A DNA stretch of 64,000 nucleotides from Ruminococcus turbiniformis (GCF_020687545.1 NZ_JAJEQX010000010.1:45422-109421); one strand, 5' to 3'; positions 16,815 through 26,246 are shown, numbered from the stretch's first letter. Notes: generated by a model from the letters alone, not told the origin. Numbers and translations are program-made.

Positions 16815-17327
16815 TTATGAGCTTTGATAGTTTTCGACGGCGTTCAGCACGTTCTCTATTGTGTCTTCAATGCGGCATCCGTCTTCGCATACGGTAATAT
16901 CGGCATATTTTTCAAAATACGGTACTCTTTCGTTGTAGAGGTCCCTGAATGTCTGTCCCTCCTTAAGGACTACGCCCCGCTTTCTCGGGCTGCGTATCCT
17001 CCTTTTTATTGTCTGATAAGATGCCTGCAAATATACAACAGTTCCGATTTTTTTGTAGTGTTCCATTGCCTCTCTGCAGTATATCACGCTTCCGCCCGGA
17101 GAGATTACAGAATTTTCCACATTCACAGATGCATTGACCCGGTTTTCAATCTCGAGAAATCCTTCTTCTCCTTCCTCGGCAATAATTTCCCGAAGCAGCC
17201 GGTTCTCCTGCTCCTGTATCAGCAGATCCGTATCAATAAAACGCATTCCAAGACGTTTTGCCACGACAACGCCCACTGTGCTCTTCCCGACAGCGGGCAT
17301 TCCGATAAAAATCAGGTTTTTCTTCAT
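16815..17327 (-). CDS. aroK: Shikimate kinase
   Basis: This 170-residue P-loop kinase phosphorylates shikimate in the chorismate pathway. It shows Walker A GMPAVGKST (9-17), the shikimate-binding FIDTD (D32, D34), SPGGSVIY with the Gly-Gly substrate contact, and a lid region around PRKRGVV. Length and motifs match the family. It stands apart from other aro genes, with the unknown 128-residue gene 58 bp upstream in the same direction, so the two may be co-transcribed. Confidence 0.88.
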   Translation of the reverse strand: MKKNLIFIGMPAVGKSTVGVVVAKRLGMRFIDTDLLIQEQENRLLREIIAEEGEEGFLEIENRVNASVNVENSVISPGGSVIYCREAMEHYKKIGTVVYLQASYQTIKRRIRSPRKRGVVLKEGQTFRDLYNERVPYFEKYADITVCEDGCRIEDTIENVLNAVENYQSS

Positions 17328-17385
17328 AATGTATTTTCTCGCTTTTCATACTATTTTCCCGGACAGTATAACATGATTTTCCCGT

Positions 17386-17772
17386 TTAGTAAAATTTTCT
17401 GCTGTTCCGTCTGTGGTCACACCTGCGCTTATATAGTTCCTGGTACACCATGACCTCGATCAGATCGCGCATATGCCGGTCGTTTCCTCCGCCCATTTCC
17501 TGGCTTAAGACCGGGGTGCGCTCGTATTTCTCTATCCTGTCACAGATTCTCCTGCACATGAGCTTCAGCTGAAGTTTATCCGGAAACGCGTCATATATCA
17601 TGCTGTTCTCGTATTCCATGCGGTCACACTCTTCTTCCACATAAGGGAGAAGACGTTTCGGGACATCCGGGTACATGCTTTTCATATACTCAAAATCTCT
17701 CTGTTCCGTTCTCCCGTCATCATAAGAAAATGGCATTGGATAGGCCATGTAATAGGGCAGTTTTGCCTCCAT
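17386..17772 (-). CDS. Conserved hypothetical small protein
   Basis: I do not recognise a named family. The 128-residue protein starts MEAKLPYYMAYPMP and is rich in Tyr, Met and charged residues. It has a probable helical middle (YVEEECDRMEYENSMIYD, then FPDKLQLKLMCRRICDRI) and a basic tail. The YEEEC-D-MEYEGS-MYDEYPD type of pattern is seen in short proteins widespread in Lachnospiraceae, so it is likely a real gene. It has no signal peptide or membrane helix. ATG 17772 is chosen because GGGAG lies eight bases before it; an upstream GTG at 17781 has no usable site. Confidence 0.7.
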   Translation of the reverse strand: MEAKLPYYMAYPMPFSYDDGRTEQRDFEYMKSMYPDVPKRLLPYVEEECDRMEYENSMIYDAFPDKLQLKLMCRRICDRIEKYERTPVLSQEMGGGNDRHMRDLIEVMVYQELYKRRCDHRRNSRKFY

Positions 17773-17924
17773 ACTCCTCACTCCCAGGCAGACATTATAT
17801 GTTTACTATATGCCGCTGCGCCCAATGGGTGCGGCATGCCGGCATTTTCCGCATTTTCACACGATACGGTCTTTCTTTTCATATACTGAAACAGAACAGT
17901 CAGAAATTGGAAAGGATAATTTTT

Positions 17925-18905
17925 ATGAGTATAAAAGGAATCGACGTCAGTGTATTTCAGGGGACCATAGACTGGGAGAAAGTCAAAGCCGCCGGATACC
18001 AGTTCGCCATGATCCGCGCCGGATACGGCTACAGCACCGTGGATCCGCAGTTTCACAGAAACGCTTCCGAGTGCAACCGGATCGGGCTGCCCATCGGAGT
18101 ATACTGGTTCTGCTACGCGCTTACTCCGGAAGACGCTGCAAGGGAGGCGCAGGGATGCATGAACGCCATATCCGGTTACCGTCTGGATTACCCTGTCTGC
18201 TACGATATCGAGCAGGCTTCCGTTGATTACGCGGCCGGGCAGGGCGTGACCGTAACCCCCGCACTCGCCAGACAGCTCGTCGAAAGCTTCTGCAACACAG
18301 TGGAGAACAACGGATACTTCGCCATGTTTTACACAAACCGGTATTTTCTCGATACTTATCTCGGCAGTGCCCTTACAGAGCGTTATGCCTACTGGTATGC
18401 CCGCTACACGGGTACTTTTGACGGGACGAACTGCGGCATCTGGCAGTATTCCAGCACGGGCAGCGTGCCCGGGATCAGCGGAAACGTAGATCTGGATGAA
18501 GGCTTCGTTGACTATCCGTCCGTGATCCGTACTGCCGGACTCAATCACCTTAACGGCAGCTCACCTGCGCCATCCCCGGAGCCCTCGCCCTCCCCTGCAC
18601 CGGACTACATTACCTATGTCATCCAGCCCGGTGACACCTTAAGCGGGATCGCCCAGCGCTACGGGACAACAGTAAGCGCACTCTCCTCGCTCAACGGGAT
18701 TTCCAATCCGGACCTCATCTACGCCGGAAATACGATCCGGATACCGGAAAGCGGAAACAGCGGCCGGTATTATACGATCAAAAGCGGCGACACTTTAAGC
18801 GGGATTGCCGCGCAATTCGGCACTACTGTCAGCGCCCTCGCCGCCCTCAACGGGATCTCGGACCCGGACCGGATTTACGCAGGGAACACGATAAGGATCA
18901 GCTGA
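17925..18905 (+). CDS. GH25 lysozyme with two LysM domains
   Basis: The 326-residue protein carries an N-terminal GH25 muramidase domain (about 1-205), with GIDVSVFQG (D7) and the catalytic pair in YDIEQ (D94, E96). A Pro/Ser/Ala linker follows (about 212-228), then two LysM domains (about 230-272 and 281-326, each with GDTLSGIA and a TTVSAL-LNGI core). It cleaves peptidoglycan glycan strands; LysM binds the same polymer. There is no signal peptide at the start chosen (ATG 17925, GGAAAGG upstream), so it either uses non-classical export or is released by lysis. The in-frame stretch back to 17730 has no leader-like sequence either. Confidence 0.93.
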   Translation: MSIKGIDVSVFQGTIDWEKVKAAGYQFAMIRAGYGYSTVDPQFHRNASECNRIGLPIGVYWFCYALTPEDAAREAQGCMNAISGYRLDYPVCYDIEQASVDYAAGQGVTVTPALARQLVESFCNTVENNGYFAMFYTNRYFLDTYLGSALTERYAYWYARYTGTFDGTNCGIWQYSSTGSVPGISGNVDLDEGFVDYPSVIRTAGLNHLNGSSPAPSPEPSPSPAPDYITYVIQPGDTLSGIAQRYGTTVSALSSLNGISNPDLIYAGNTIRIPESGNSGRYYTIKSGDTLSGIAAQFGTTVSALAALNGISDPDRIYAGNTIRIS

Positions 18906-18947
18906 AAAGATCATTTTTTTCTTTTTCTTTCATACAATGAACATACT

Positions 18948-18971
18948 TTGGACACATTTTATGAGTATACT
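18948..18971 (+). promoter_or_regulatory. Promoter of small RNA copy 1
   Basis: TATACT at 18966-18971 lies 18 bp after a CATACT hexamer, with an ACACATTTT block in the spacer. The same hexamers and spacing occur before copies 2 and 3, although the -35 region is not a consensus sigma-A box. Confidence 0.6.
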
Positions 18972-18976
18972 AATCC

Positions 18977-19121
18977 GCAGATAGTTGATCAAACAACTAT
19001 CTCCCCCCTCATAAAGTATTGGCATCCCGGGAGACCGGGATGCCGCACTTTACTCTCATTCCTTTAGATTATAAACGGCGAACCCCGCAGGTGATCATCT
19101 CATCTACGGGGTTTCGTTTTT
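18977..19121 (+). ncRNA. Small structured RNA, copy 1 of 3
   Basis: The predicted RNA of about 145 nt has hairpin P1 (AGATAGTTG/CAACTATCT, 18979-19002) and a single-stranded C-rich block CTCCCCCCTCATAAAGT. Hairpin P2 follows with a 10-bp GGCATCCCGG/CCGGGATGCC stem (19021-19044), then an unpaired ACTTTACTCTCATTCC block and a terminator (CCCCG/CGGGG, 19081-19113, then T5). The unpaired blocks are nearly identical in the copies at 26109 and 26345, while P2 and the terminator stems differ in sequence but stay paired, which is strong evidence for a functional RNA. No reading frame is conserved. It ends 26 bp before the convergent GH43 gene. Confidence 0.8.
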
Positions 19122-19147
19122 AAAAAGAAGTTTTCAGCTTTACGCCT

Positions 19148-20812
19148 CTATTTTACGCCTTTTGATTCGTCCGCCACATACTCGAAGAAATCAAAGTCCG
19201 CGTATTTTTCATGCTTCAGGCGGTCCGCGCAGGTAAGTCCCGCCATCGTGCCTGTAAATTCACCGTACTTACAGTATTCGTCCGAAAATTTCGACGTATC
19301 GAAGACCGGTCCGATCTTCTGATACTCTTCTCCGTCTCTGCTCCATTCAAACCACGTCTCTCTTCCCTGCACATACAGGCGCATCCATACCGGGCCGTCC
19401 CCGGGCGCCACACGGGTGTCCGTGTACTCCGTCTTCTCTCCGTTCTCAAGCCTCATCACTGAGAGCGCAGGCTCACCAAGTGTTTCGCTGTAATACTTTC
19501 TCAGATTAATGTAGTTCATATTGTCATAGTAGAGGATCAGCCCGGCGCTGTGCTGGTACACTTCCGGCTCAAACTCCATCTTCGTCGTAATCCTTGCGTA
19601 GACGCTGGTCAGCTTGCGCGCCAGGATGCTGACCCGGTTTAAGGATGTCCTGGACTCCTGTCCCCGTATGCGCACATACCCGGGTCTGGCTTTCACATCA
19701 GCAAAAGACTGCGGCATGATCCTGGGAGAACAGTACCAGTTTCCGAGTGTCTCCCCGTCAAAATCGTCAAAATCCGGGATCTTCGGCATGGGACACTCCG
19801 GGAGGGAACTCTCCTGCGTTTCCTCCTGCGCAAGATTACAGAAATCATCCTTCGAGTTTCCCACATCCATTCTGAGCCATCCGTCGTCCGTCCATTTCAT
19901 CCGCTGGATCGCCGTCTCCCTTCCAAGTGTACACCGAAGCTCCGGCACAAACGGTCTTGCCGTATGGTAGAAAAGGTAGACTTCCCCGTCCGGCGTCTCC
20001 ACGTAGCTTCCATGTCCGGATTTCTGGAGCACAGAATCCGGATTATAGTATTTGGGCTTTAAATGGTCAGGATCATCCCGTTCATATGACGCCCCGGGCG
20101 CGGAGGTAAGAATCGGGTTCATCGGATCGCCTTCATAAGGACCCCATACACTTCGCGAACGCCCCATTGTGACACAGTGATTGTACCCCGTGCCTCCCTC
20201 CGCGCACATGATGTAATACCATCCGTTCCTTTTCGTAAGATGGGGAGCCTCGATACAGCCGCGGTCGGTTCCTCCCCTCCAGATACGCTTCGGATAACCG
20301 ACAATGCTCTTTTTCTCCGGTGAATATTCCACCAGGCAGATCACTCCCGGCTTTTCATAGCCTTCTCTTGTCTCCCATTCAAGGGATACAAGCCACTTTC
20401 TCCCGTCGTCATCATGAAGGAGAGAGGCGTCAAACCCTGCGGAATGCAGATACACCGGCTCGCTCCACGGCCCCTCTATATTCTCCGCCGTGATCAGATA
20501 ATTATCTACGTCAAAGTATCTGGCATTCATAGAATTCATGATTCCATATACCACATAAAAGAGCCCTTCTTCTTCACAATATGTTAAACACGGCGCCCAG
20601 ATTCCTTTTGCTGACGGAAGTTTTTTAAGGTCCGTTTTCTCATCATCTGTAAGAATATGTGTAAGCAGTTCCCAGTTTTTTAAATCTTTAGAGTGGTAAA
20701 CAGGAATCCCCGGCATCCACTCGAATGTAGACACCGCCACATAATAGTCTCCTCCTTTTCTGCATACACACGGATCCGGGTTGAATCCCGGAAATATCGG
20801 ATTTCTGATCAT
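19148..20812 (-). CDS. GH43 beta-xylosidase-like glycosidase
   Basis: The 554-residue enzyme has an N-terminal five-bladed GH43 domain (about 1-310) with the catalytic base D13 in NPDPC, the pKa-modulating D128 in GFDASL and the acid E188 in CIEAPH. A C-terminal beta-sandwich (about 350-550) is typical of GH43 xylosidases. It most resembles bacterial beta-xylosidases that release xylose from xylo-oligosaccharides; arabinofuranosidase activity is possible. There is no signal peptide, so it acts on imported sugars. The start is ATG 20812 with AAGGAGAA; the longer frame to 20905 runs through a DNA repeat. It is likely co-transcribed with the GH30 gene upstream. Confidence 0.9.
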   Translation of the reverse strand: MIRNPIFPGFNPDPCVCRKGGDYYVAVSTFEWMPGIPVYHSKDLKNWELLTHILTDDEKTDLKKLPSAKGIWAPCLTYCEEEGLFYVVYGIMNSMNARYFDVDNYLITAENIEGPWSEPVYLHSAGFDASLLHDDDGRKWLVSLEWETREGYEKPGVICLVEYSPEKKSIVGYPKRIWRGGTDRGCIEAPHLTKRNGWYYIMCAEGGTGYNHCVTMGRSRSVWGPYEGDPMNPILTSAPGASYERDDPDHLKPKYYNPDSVLQKSGHGSYVETPDGEVYLFYHTARPFVPELRCTLGRETAIQRMKWTDDGWLRMDVGNSKDDFCNLAQEETQESSLPECPMPKIPDFDDFDGETLGNWYCSPRIMPQSFADVKARPGYVRIRGQESRTSLNRVSILARKLTSVYARITTKMEFEPEVYQHSAGLILYYDNMNYINLRKYYSETLGEPALSVMRLENGEKTEYTDTRVAPGDGPVWMRLYVQGRETWFEWSRDGEEYQKIGPVFDTSKFSDEYCKYGEFTGTMAGLTCADRLKHEKYADFDFFEYVADESKGVK

Positions 20813-20850
20813 TTTGTCTGTTCTCCTTACTGTCACACTTTTCCTGATTT

Positions 20851-20920
20851 TCCGCCGGACTTCCCCGGACGGTCCTTTTCTTTTTTCCGCCGGACTTCCC
20901 CGCACGGTCTTTTTCCGATT
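20851..20920. repeat. Tandem 35-bp imperfect repeat between GH30 and GH43
   Basis: TCCGCCGGACTTCCCCG begins at 20851 and again at 20886, each continuing into ACGGTC and a T-rich tail. The two copies lie between the GH30 stop and the GH43 start on the minus strand and may affect mRNA structure between the two genes. Confidence 0.65.
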
Positions 20921-20967
20921 TCCGGCCTCTTTTTACTTTACGCGCGCTTCTCCCCGGCGGGTATTCT

Positions 20968-22299
20968 TCAGTCTGTCAGCATAGTGCTTATAATACTGTG
21001 CGGTTTCGCTGTAAATGTTATCATTTCTCCAGAAATTCTGAGATTGCACTTCTGTTCTTCATCGAACCGGTTTACAATAACAGCTGCCAGCTTCCCGTCC
21101 CTGTTTTTCCATGCGGTAAAGTCCAGTTTATCCGTGTACCGTGTCACTGCCAGACGGACAGCCCCCGGCCGGATGAAATGCGCGAAATGCCAGTAATACC
21201 GCAGACATTTCCGTTCCTGGAGCTTTCCGCTCTTCTCATCAAACAGATAGGGGGCGTCACAGAAGTTCCCTGTGTGATTCGGGCCTCCTTCACTGTTGAG
21301 CAGGATGTTCCAGTCATAGAATGAGCACATTCCGCCGTTCAGGTTCCCGATCATATCATGAGCCAGCCGCTCCGCGTTTTCTCCCTGCGAGTTCCTGTCG
21401 TACTTTCCAAACTCAAGGCAGCTCTCCGAAAGGATCAGCTTTTTGTCAGGCCAGTGCTGCTTCACGAGGTCAAGCGCCTCGAAGTGGTCCCCGCTGTACC
21501 AGTGGAAGGCAAGTCCCGCGATCAGCCCGTCCGTCGTATCATCCAGAATCTCTCTCGCCCGCTCGTACAGGCGCTCCTTGTTGTGATCCCAGATAAAAAG
21601 CTCCACATCATCAAGGCCGTGCCGTTTCATGGCAGGGACAAGATAATCTCTCAGGAACTCCTTTTCCTCCTGCGCGGTATAAATACAGGAGTCCCATTCC
21701 TGAACCGCCTTCGGCTCATTCTGCACGGACATCCGCTCTACCTCATATCCGCGCTTTCTGAACTCTTCCACATACCTGCACACATATTCCGCCCATCTCT
21801 CCCGGTATTCGGGCTTTAAGGAGCCGCCCTTCTTCCGGGCGCCGTTCGTCTTCATATAGGCCGGAGGCGACCAGGCGGAGAGCATGATCTTCAGCTTTTT
21901 CCCGGCTTTTTCCTGAGCCGCGTCGAGAAGCGGCAGGATATACCGCTCCGTATCGGCAAAGGAAAATTTTTCAAGGTTTTTGTCGTCCTCGTCCGGATCC
22001 GCCTCATACATGCGTGTGGAAAAGTCACAGCTGTCCATGTGGATGCGCACTCTTTCATATCCCATTTTATCATCCGAGAAATACATGTCGAGCATCTGGT
22101 TCTGCTGCTCTTCGGACAGCCGGGAAAATATATATCCCGCCGCGTCCGTGACTGCTCCCCCGAAACTTTCCAGTGTCTGATAAGCAGCATCGTCATAGAT
22201 ATTCAGAACCTGGTTCTCTTCCCCGGGATCATTTTCAAACTCAAGTGTTTCTTCTGTCAATTTGCCGTCCGCCTCTGTCGTATAAAAAAACGCTCTCAT
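20968..22299 (-). CDS. GH30-family glycosidase
   Basis: The 443-residue (beta/alpha)8 enzyme of the GH30 (glucosylceramidase-like) family has the acid/base E195 in SVQNEP and nucleophile E292 in LILSES. It also has the family opener FGGAVTDAAGY and the SAWSPPAYMKTNG segment. A C-terminal beta domain ends with the usual KPHSI motif. Family members cleave beta-glucosides, beta-1,6-glucans or beta-xylosides. The lack of a signal peptide points to a cytoplasmic oligosaccharide substrate. The start is ATG 22299, with GGAGG eight bases upstream; a possible ATG at 22314 contains that site. It is divergent from the AraC regulator, which probably controls it. Confidence 0.9.
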   Translation of the reverse strand: MRAFFYTTEADGKLTEETLEFENDPGEENQVLNIYDDAAYQTLESFGGAVTDAAGYIFSRLSEEQQNQMLDMYFSDDKMGYERVRIHMDSCDFSTRMYEADPDEDDKNLEKFSFADTERYILPLLDAAQEKAGKKLKIMLSAWSPPAYMKTNGARKKGGSLKPEYRERWAEYVCRYVEEFRKRGYEVERMSVQNEPKAVQEWDSCIYTAQEEKEFLRDYLVPAMKRHGLDDVELFIWDHNKERLYERAREILDDTTDGLIAGLAFHWYSGDHFEALDLVKQHWPDKKLILSESCLEFGKYDRNSQGENAERLAHDMIGNLNGGMCSFYDWNILLNSEGGPNHTGNFCDAPYLFDEKSGKLQERKCLRYYWHFAHFIRPGAVRLAVTRYTDKLDFTAWKNRDGKLAAVIVNRFDEEQKCNLRISGEMITFTAKPHSIISTMLTD

Positions 22300-22546
22300 C
22301 TGTCCGTCCTCCAAAATTTCATATTTTTACATTCCTTTCTCTGTCAGAATCAGCACGCCGGAGAATCGGGCCGGCTTCTCACCACGGCTGTGGCGATTTC
22401 AGTCTCCGCGTCCTGTGTTATATAAGGTTGGCTCCTTCCTTGTGACTGTATAGTATTATAATTTGGGGGAGTTCTATATCAGAATTTTCAGATCTGTATT
22501 ATAATTCTCGGATAAATGTGGTATTCTTTAGTAAAAAGGAGGCAGT

Positions 22547-23767
22547 ATGAATTATCATTATCTCATCAAACATATTTCTTATCACCTGCACACAATCGTC
22601 CGGCACTATGCGCCGGACGGAACGCTCACAGAGTCCTACTGCGCCCGAGTCGCATTTCAGGATGTATTCAGCGATGAGGAGATTTACCGCGTCATAAACG
22701 AATATTCCTCGCCGGCAATCCTGTGGGTAAACGATGCTTTCGCCTACGCACTGGTCCGCACCGGAACATCCTGTTTTGTCATCGGGCCCGTAGGTTTTTC
22801 TGAACCTGTCCGGTTCAACAAATGCCATTATATGGACCAGGATGACAAAAGCTGGCTGGAGTCTGTTCCCATTTGCTCATTTGACGAGTTCTCCGGTGAT
22901 ATTCTTCTTGTCCACAACCTCTGCCATACAGACGAGATAACCTCCGAAGGCCTTCACCTGGCCAACTGCATTGATTCCGGCACGGATGAAAAGATACAGG
23001 AATCCTTCTCTCAGATTGTGTTCCGGAACCGGGAGCTGGGAAAAACACACAACCCGTACGATCAGGAAATACGGGAATTTTCCAGCATTGAAACAGGAGA
23101 TCCCGAGCAGTTAAAAAGAAGCCTGGCGGAAGACTACACCGGAGAGATCGGAACTTTGGCGGACCACCCTCTGCGTCAGGCGAAAAACCGCGCCATTGTC
23201 GTCGTCACTTTGGCAAGCCGGGCAGCCATAAGAGGCGGTATTCAGCCGGAAGCAGCCTATTCTCTGAGCGATTCGTATATTCAGAAGATCGAAAAATGCC
23301 GGGATATCCCTTCTGTGTTCCACCTCTTCCACGCGGCGGAATACGAATACGCTCAGATGGTTAAGGAGTTAAATGAACAGAAGGAAGGAATCTTAAGCAA
23401 GGATAAAAACCCGCACATTAATAAGTGCAAAGACTATATTTTCTCCCATCTTCATGAAAAAATCGTTGTCCGGGACATCGCGGACACACTCGGCCTCAAC
23501 GCGGGGTATCTGTCAGAGCTTTTCCACACCTGCGAAAAAATAACGCTGACAAACTACATCCGCAGAGAAAAGGTCCGCCTTGCCGAAAACCTTCTGATCT
23601 ATTCACGTTATTCATACAGTGAGATCGCCACATATCTGGGATTCTCTTCCCAGAGCCACCTGGGGAAGTATTTCAGGGAAGCAACGGGTATGACCATGCG
23701 CCAGTACCGCAGTATCTACGGGGTCAGGGCGTTTGATACAGAAAAGCCGCAGAGCAGGCTTCACTGA
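22547..23767 (+). CDS. AraC-family regulator of the glycosidase block
   Basis: The 406-residue regulator has a C-terminal AraC/XylS DNA-binding domain (about 285-385) with two HTH motifs (VVRDIADTLGLNAGYLSELF and YSEIATYLGFSSQSHLGKYF). The long N-terminal region (about 1-270) is of the type found in YesN-like or GGDEF-less Clostridial sugar regulators, with no clear cupin motif. It is divergent from GH30 (247-bp shared upstream region) and converges on GH42 with a 7-bp overlap of coding ends. The position makes it the likely activator of GH30-GH43 and perhaps GH42. Its inducer is unknown. Confidence 0.9.
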   Translation: MNYHYLIKHISYHLHTIVRHYAPDGTLTESYCARVAFQDVFSDEEIYRVINEYSSPAILWVNDAFAYALVRTGTSCFVIGPVGFSEPVRFNKCHYMDQDDKSWLESVPICSFDEFSGDILLVHNLCHTDEITSEGLHLANCIDSGTDEKIQESFSQIVFRNRELGKTHNPYDQEIREFSSIETGDPEQLKRSLAEDYTGEIGTLADHPLRQAKNRAIVVVTLASRAAIRGGIQPEAAYSLSDSYIQKIEKCRDIPSVFHLFHAAEYEYAQMVKELNEQKEGILSKDKNPHINKCKDYIFSHLHEKIVVRDIADTLGLNAGYLSELFHTCEKITLTNYIRREKVRLAENLLIYSRYSYSEIATYLGFSSQSHLGKYFREATGMTMRQYRSIYGVRAFDTEKPQSRLH

Positions 23768-25764
23768 CGCACTTCTTCCAGAATATGCACGTCCCAGTCA
23801 TTCAGCTCTATCTCGTCTCCTGCCCTGTACTCGCAGCCGGTCAGCAAATCTCTCACATGTGCGTAAGGGCAGGAAATTTTTTCTTTTTCTTCACTGTAGT
23901 GGAGAAGATAATGAAGGACATCTCCGCTGCAGTTTATGCCGCTTCGCAAAATCACAGGCCAGGCGTAAGACGGTAAATGTATCTCTGCGTCACCGGCCGC
24001 CTGCGCATAAATTTTCCTGAGCACTTCCTTGTCCGTAAAGCAGCCTATATAGTACGCACAGCCCTGCCCGTACCTGTGACGGGTAATTCCCGCATAATCC
24101 CCCCAGTACCTGTGCTCATACCCTTCAACCGTCTCCGCTTCTTCCGGCTTTAAAAGCTCCGCGATATATCTGGCCGGATATCCCCCGATCTTTGTCCTGC
24201 CCGGTTCTGTATACTGGTTTGAACTCATGCCGAAGCATTCCTGAAGAAGATGAGGCTGGCTGTCCGCATAAACTCTGGCATGCTCATCCGCCGCAAAGGA
24301 CTTGAAGGAACTTACAAGGACTCCTCCGTTTTTCACAAATGCATCCAGCTTTTTCAGCATTTCCTCCGCAGCGCAGTAAAGAGCCGGCGTAATAATCATC
24401 CGGTACTTTTCCGGTTCCAGATTATTTATATCTACAACATCACATTCAATATTCATTTCATAGAGGGTATCGTACATCCAGCGGAATACATCATTGTAGC
24501 TTAAGTCCCTGTCTATGGGGAACCACTCAAGGGCGCTCAGTGACTGGTTGTCAGCCACAATCGCCACACGGTTCTTTTTCTTCAGTCCGCACAGCTTATC
24601 CCCCAGCCGTTTCCACTCACGCCCGATAATTCCAGCTTCTTTAAATGCCGGATTTTCCTCCATGTCATGGCTTAAAAGTCCTTTCCAGTAAGTCTCATAT
24701 CCGCCGTGAACCGAATGCCAGTTCCAGTACAGAATTCCTGCCGCGCCGCTTGCCAGATGGCCGTACGCATGCAGTCTTAGCTGTCCGGGATACGGAGTCC
24801 AGTATTTAAACGCCTGGGCCTGGCATTCCAGAACAAGATAATTGTCATTTTTCAGGCTGCGTATCTCATCTCCTCCGAAGGCTGTTTCCGCTCCGGTCAG
24901 CTCATCCTGTGTGGGATGATAAATGTCTGTCCCGGCAATACTCAGACATTTTGAAGCTTCAAAATGGTTCATATCCGGCTGTATCCCGTAGGAGTAACCG
25001 TCCTGGGCAATATCCGCCCCGAATTTTTTCCACTCGAAGTCAAGGTTATGAGTAATAAACTGATCAGCCCTTTTATATTCCCGGACAATGTCTGCCTGCC
25101 AGGCCAGATATTCCGCCGCCTTCTTTCTGCGGAATCTGTCAAATTCCGAAACAAGGCCTCCGTTTATGCAGCCTGACATGTCGGGCAGATCGTCCCATCT
25201 GTGAATGGAATTGCTCCAGTGTTCCAGGCAGAATGCCTTGTTAAGCTTCTGTGTTGTACAAAACTTTTCCTTCAGATATTCTTTGAAAAGTCTCTGCATC
25301 TGCTCTCCCGTGTTACCATAGTGCTTTGTCTCGTTATCAATCTGGAAACCAATCACATGTCCGTACCCCGCTGTATGAGAAACAAGCTCTCTGATCACCC
25401 TCTCGGCGCAGCTTAAGAATGTAGGGTTCAGCAGATTGATAAGCTGCCTGTGCCCGTATCTCGCCCTGCCGTCTTTCGTCTCAACCATAACGTCCCTGTC
25501 TTTTTTTACAAGCCAGGACGGGACCGCATATGTGGGCGTACCGATTATCACAGACATCCCTGCTTCCTTTGTCCTGTAAAGGACACGGTCAATGTACGAA
25601 AAGTCAAACTTTCCCTCCACAGGTTCCAGCGTGCTCCATGTGGACTCCGCGATACGCACCACATTCATCCCCGCCGATTTCATCATCTCTATATCACGGT
25701 CAATACGGTCTTCTTCCATATACTCAGGATAATAAGCTGTACCGAATAATAATGCTCTGTTCAT
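23761..25764 (-). CDS. GH42 beta-galactosidase
   Basis: The 667-residue enzyme matches GH42: an N-terminal TIM barrel (about 1-370) with acid/base E145 in QIDNET and nucleophile E313 in LVLECQAQ, a trimerisation domain with beta-gal small-domain features (about 380-590), and a C-terminal beta domain. It opens GTAYYPEYM, the family signature. It hydrolyses beta-galactosides, probably galacto-oligosaccharides or plant galactan fragments, in the cytoplasm since no signal peptide is present. The coding end overlaps the convergent AraC gene by 7 bp. Confidence 0.93.
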   Translation of the reverse strand: MNRALLFGTAYYPEYMEEDRIDRDIEMMKSAGMNVVRIAESTWSTLEPVEGKFDFSYIDRVLYRTKEAGMSVIIGTPTYAVPSWLVKKDRDVMVETKDGRARYGHRQLINLLNPTFLSCAERVIRELVSHTAGYGHVIGFQIDNETKHYGNTGEQMQRLFKEYLKEKFCTTQKLNKAFCLEHWSNSIHRWDDLPDMSGCINGGLVSEFDRFRRKKAAEYLAWQADIVREYKRADQFITHNLDFEWKKFGADIAQDGYSYGIQPDMNHFEASKCLSIAGTDIYHPTQDELTGAETAFGGDEIRSLKNDNYLVLECQAQAFKYWTPYPGQLRLHAYGHLASGAAGILYWNWHSVHGGYETYWKGLLSHDMEENPAFKEAGIIGREWKRLGDKLCGLKKKNRVAIVADNQSLSALEWFPIDRDLSYNDVFRWMYDTLYEMNIECDVVDINNLEPEKYRMIITPALYCAAEEMLKKLDAFVKNGGVLVSSFKSFAADEHARVYADSQPHLLQECFGMSSNQYTEPGRTKIGGYPARYIAELLKPEEAETVEGYEHRYWGDYAGITRHRYGQGCAYYIGCFTDKEVLRKIYAQAAGDAEIHLPSYAWPVILRSGINCSGDVLHYLLHYSEEKEKISCPYAHVRDLLTGCEYRAGDEIELNDWDVHILEEVRQ

Positions 25765-25780
25765 TTTCCTTCCCCCTTTT

Positions 25781-25796
25781 GCAATAGAGATATTGC
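25781..25796 (-). promoter_or_regulatory. Palindrome in the GH42 leader
   Basis: GCAATA-GAGA-TATTGC is a perfect inverted repeat between the GH42 ribosome site and a possible -10 (TATAAT, minus strand, 25827-25822). The placement fits a repressor operator or a small leader hairpin. Confidence 0.4.
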
Positions 25797-26052
25797 AGGT
25801 ACTTTTTGATAAGATACAAATATTATAACAGATTATCTATTACACTTTTCGGATTTATATCACATTTTTCATAATATTGATTTTTCTCTGCATGCCCGAC
25901 CCACATTTTAAAAGATGCCCTTGAACGGATGGAGCAGGCATGGAACAGACGGCAGAACGCATAGTTTATACGGCGGTCCGTCAACGGATATGCAATCCGA
26001 GGACCGCCGAAAGGAACATTCACAGTTTTTTTACGTCCTGTTTAGAAATTTT
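25797..26052. other. Gap between GH42 and small RNA copy 2
   Basis: The stretch contains the GH42 promoter region and a hairpin with 8-bp arms (GGCGGTCC 25972-25979, GGACCGCC 26001-26008) that also has an inner GGAT/ATCC pairing. A short frame ending at 25961 (ILKDALERMEQAWNRRQ) looks protein-like and may be a gene stub, but I cannot assign it. Confidence 0.35.
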
Positions 26053-26079
26053 CGTGTTCTTTTAGAAAGCACTCATACT

Positions 26080-26103
26080 TTTGTCACATTTACCTTTTAT
26101 ACT
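26080..26103 (+). promoter_or_regulatory. Promoter of small RNA copy 2
   Basis: TATACT at 26098-26103 is preceded by the shared CATACT hexamer at the same distance and a GTCACATTT block, as in copy 3. The upstream 35 bp (TTTAGAAATTTTCG type) is also shared with copy 3, so the duplication included the promoter. Confidence 0.6.
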
Positions 26104-26108
26104 ATGAG

Positions 26109-26246
26109 TCAGATAGTTGATAAAACAACTATCTCCCCCCTCATAAAGCACTGGCATCGAAAGATGCCGCACTTTACTCTCATTCCTTTAGATTTTAAAA
26201 GCAGCGAAGCCCGTTAACCGAAAGGTTAGCGGGTTTTCGTGTTTTT
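26109..26246 (+). ncRNA. Small structured RNA, copy 2 of 3
   Basis: The RNA of about 138 nt has P1 (AGATAGTTG/CAACTATCT, 26111-26134) and the unpaired CTCCCCCCTCATAAAG block. P2 is shortened to GGCATC-GAAA-GATGCC, a GNRA-type tetraloop hairpin. The conserved ACTTTACTCTCATTCC block and a terminator with a different stem (CCCGTTAACC-GAAA-GGTTAGCGGG, then TTTTCGTGTTTTT) follow. Compared with copy 1 the P2 stem lost four pairs on both sides together, so pairing is preserved. A 37-codon frame from ATG 26104 crosses it, but the start lies before the predicted transcript and is not shared with the other copies. Confidence 0.8.

Noticed and set aside
26104..26217. 37-codon frame MSQIVDKTTISPL... crossing small RNA copy 2
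   Set aside because: The ATG directly abuts the -10 box, upstream of the expected start of transcription, there is no ribosome site, and the frame is not shared by copies 1 and 3.
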